Shown piece after piece: positions 62,945 to 64,000 of a DNA stretch of 64,000 bases. Made by a program: the position numbers and the translations under genes. How positions within the stretch are numbered: position 1 is the stretch's first letter; each line of letters begins with the position of its first letter. The stretch comes from RGIG9060 sp036307825 (lineage in GTDB: Bacteria; Spirochaetota; Spirochaetia; Treponematales; Treponemataceae), in NCBI GenBank assembly GCA_036307825.1, contig JAXJWW010000003.1, forward strand, positions 1-64,000, read 5' to 3'. The notes under the pieces were generated by a model, which worked only from the letters and a program-made list of their open reading frames with translations, searched no databases and was not told the origin of the DNA.

Positions 62945-64000
62945 TGACATATTCTTCTATTGCTTTTCGCTCATTAAAATATGAACCTAAAAGATATTTG
63001 TTATTATTTGTTGCTGCAAGTTTTGGAATTGCTCTTGCTATTTGTTCTTTTGGTTTACTAAATGGAATGATGAATTCATTACATAGTAAAGCAAAAATTT
63101 ATTATGGCGGAGATATGATGTTAATGCAAAATAGTAATGGTTCTATAGGTTTTTATAACACATCTGAAACTATAAAAAAATTGGAACAATATTTTAATTC
63201 AAAAGATATTTTACTTTCGTCTAGAATTGATGTTGATTTATCAGAAATGTATTTTATATGTGAAGGTGTTAGTATCAAACAACGAAAATTGAAAGGTGTC
63301 GATTTTTCAAAAGAACAGATTTTGTTTGATAAAATGAATTTTATTGAAGGTGATGCAAAAAAGATAAAAGAAACAAACGGGGTTTTGATTTCTATTTCAT
63401 TAGCGGAATTGTTAAATGTTCATGTTGGTGATAGTATAACTTTATTGTTTTCCACAACAAATAATTTTACAAATACAGCCAATCTCATTGTTAAAGGTAT
63501 TTTTCAAGATTCAAGTGTTTTTGGAGCAAATGTTTCTTATTTGGATATTAATTTTTTACGATCCATAAGAAATTATTCAACTAATTATTCAATATCAATT
63601 GGTTTGTTTTCTAAAAATGGAACAAAAATAACTTTGAATCCAATGGTTTTACAAAATGAATTAAAATCTTTTTTTGATATGTATCCTATGGTTCAAGAAA
63701 AAGATGATTTTATAAAAAATCCGCATAAAACACTGGGAAAAACAGCATTAATTACTTTAGATGCTAATATGCAAGAAATTAACTTTCTTATCCTTGCTCT
63801 ACGAATTATAATTTATATTATAATTGCTGTTTTAATTATAATTATTGCAATTGGAATTGGAAGTACTTATAAAGTAATTGCTGTAAAAAGAACAAAAGAA
63901 ATTGGAATGTATATGGCATTAGGTCTTTCTTCAAATGGAATAATAAAATTGTTCATTATAGAAGTTTTTTATCTTATGTTATTTGCTTTTATTTGTTCAA
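62944..64000 (+). CDS. ABC transporter permease, FtsX/LolC-E-like, cut by window edge
   Basis: The frame opens at the ATG overlapping the previous stop and stays open to the window end (352 codons, no stop). It encodes MTYSSIAFRSLKYEPKRYLL, a first helix, an extracytoplasmic domain, and then a helix near residues 280-306 followed by RTKEIGMYMALGLSS. It is the partner of the preceding permease. The remaining C-terminus is beyond base 64000. Confidence 0.85.
   Translation, partial: MTYSSIAFRSLKYEPKRYLLLFVAASFGIALAICSFGLLNGMMNSLHSKAKIYYGGDMMLMQNSNGSIGFYNTSETIKKLEQYFNSKDILLSSRIDVDLSEMYFICEGVSIKQRKLKGVDFSKEQILFDKMNFIEGDAKKIKETNGVLISISLAELLNVHVGDSITLLFSTTNNFTNTANLIVKGIFQDSSVFGANVSYLDINFLRSIRNYSTNYSISIGLFSKNGTKITLNPMVLQNELKSFFDMYPMVQEKDDFIKNPHKTLGKTALITLDANMQEINFLILALRIIIYIIIAVLIIIIAIGIGSTYKVIAVKRTKEIGMYMALGLSSNGIIKLFIIEVFYLMLFAFICS

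Noticed and set aside
1..64000. CRISPR arrays, tRNA or rRNA genes, phage genes
   Set aside because: Read for these on both strands; no regular spacer-repeat pattern, cloverleaf ends, rRNA segments or phage structural genes were recognised.

Overview
This window is very AT-rich (about 30% GC by eye) and reads as the chromosome of a Treponema-like spirochaete. It carries a P83/100-family antigen gene, Rnf-type genes in spirochaete-like form, Gld-type ABC genes, many small hypothetical exported proteins, and frequent overlapping starts. No rRNA, tRNA, CRISPR array or transposase gene was seen.

Layout. 1-3.7 kb: cell-elongation genes (3' part of PBP2, then RodA) and an exported SH3-domain protein. 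3.9-8.8 kb: small exported or membrane proteins, then a GldA / GldF-GldG / DUF4340 ABC operon. 8.8-13.8 kb: housekeeping genes (ribonuclease Z, O-methyltransferase, FemAB-type transferase, MetG). 13.9-23.6 kb: a long minus-strand operon running DUF212 protein, 472-aa membrane protein, rnfC, D, G, E, A, B, a GH57-family protein, and probably an exported protein. 23.7-31.5 kb: RNA-modification and RNA-processing genes (RluA-like, PcnB, RlmD/TrmA-like), a P-loop/Asp23-like fusion, a beta-propeller protein and the P83/100 antigen, the last preceded by a run of hairpins. 31.7-36.5 kb: a GlgA homologue, an aminotransferase, a glycosyltransferase and a TPR protein on the minus strand.

36.8-61.5 kb is a surface-polysaccharide locus. 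It opens with an EPS-type MarR regulator. A DUF3791/DUF3990 toxin-antitoxin-like module sits between 15-nt direct repeats just after that regulator. Next come Fdt/Qdt-type dTDP-3-amino-sugar genes, then a phosphonate module (cytidylyltransferase-PEP mutase fusion, phosphonopyruvate decarboxylase, Fe-dependent alcohol dehydrogenase, second cytidylyltransferase, aminotransferase, LicD and TagF/B-like transferases). Wzx, Wzy, four glycosyltransferases, galE, rmlACDB, a Wzi-like outer-membrane protein and a Wzz-like protein follow. Together they suggest a Wzx/Wzy-made glycan containing a 3-amino-3,6-dideoxyhexose, probably rhamnose, and a phosphonate substituent. The window ends in a pair of FtsX/LolC-E-type permeases, the second cut by the window edge.

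The strongest unusual signal is the Rnf operon. All six subunits are intact and tightly packed, yet by eye most redox-cofactor signatures are missing: the NADH/FMN glycine motif of RnfC, the membrane cysteines of RnfA and RnfE, the flavinylation motif of RnfD, and exactly the four ligands of one ferredoxin cluster in RnfB. The GH57 and GlgA homologues also lack residues normally needed for catalysis.
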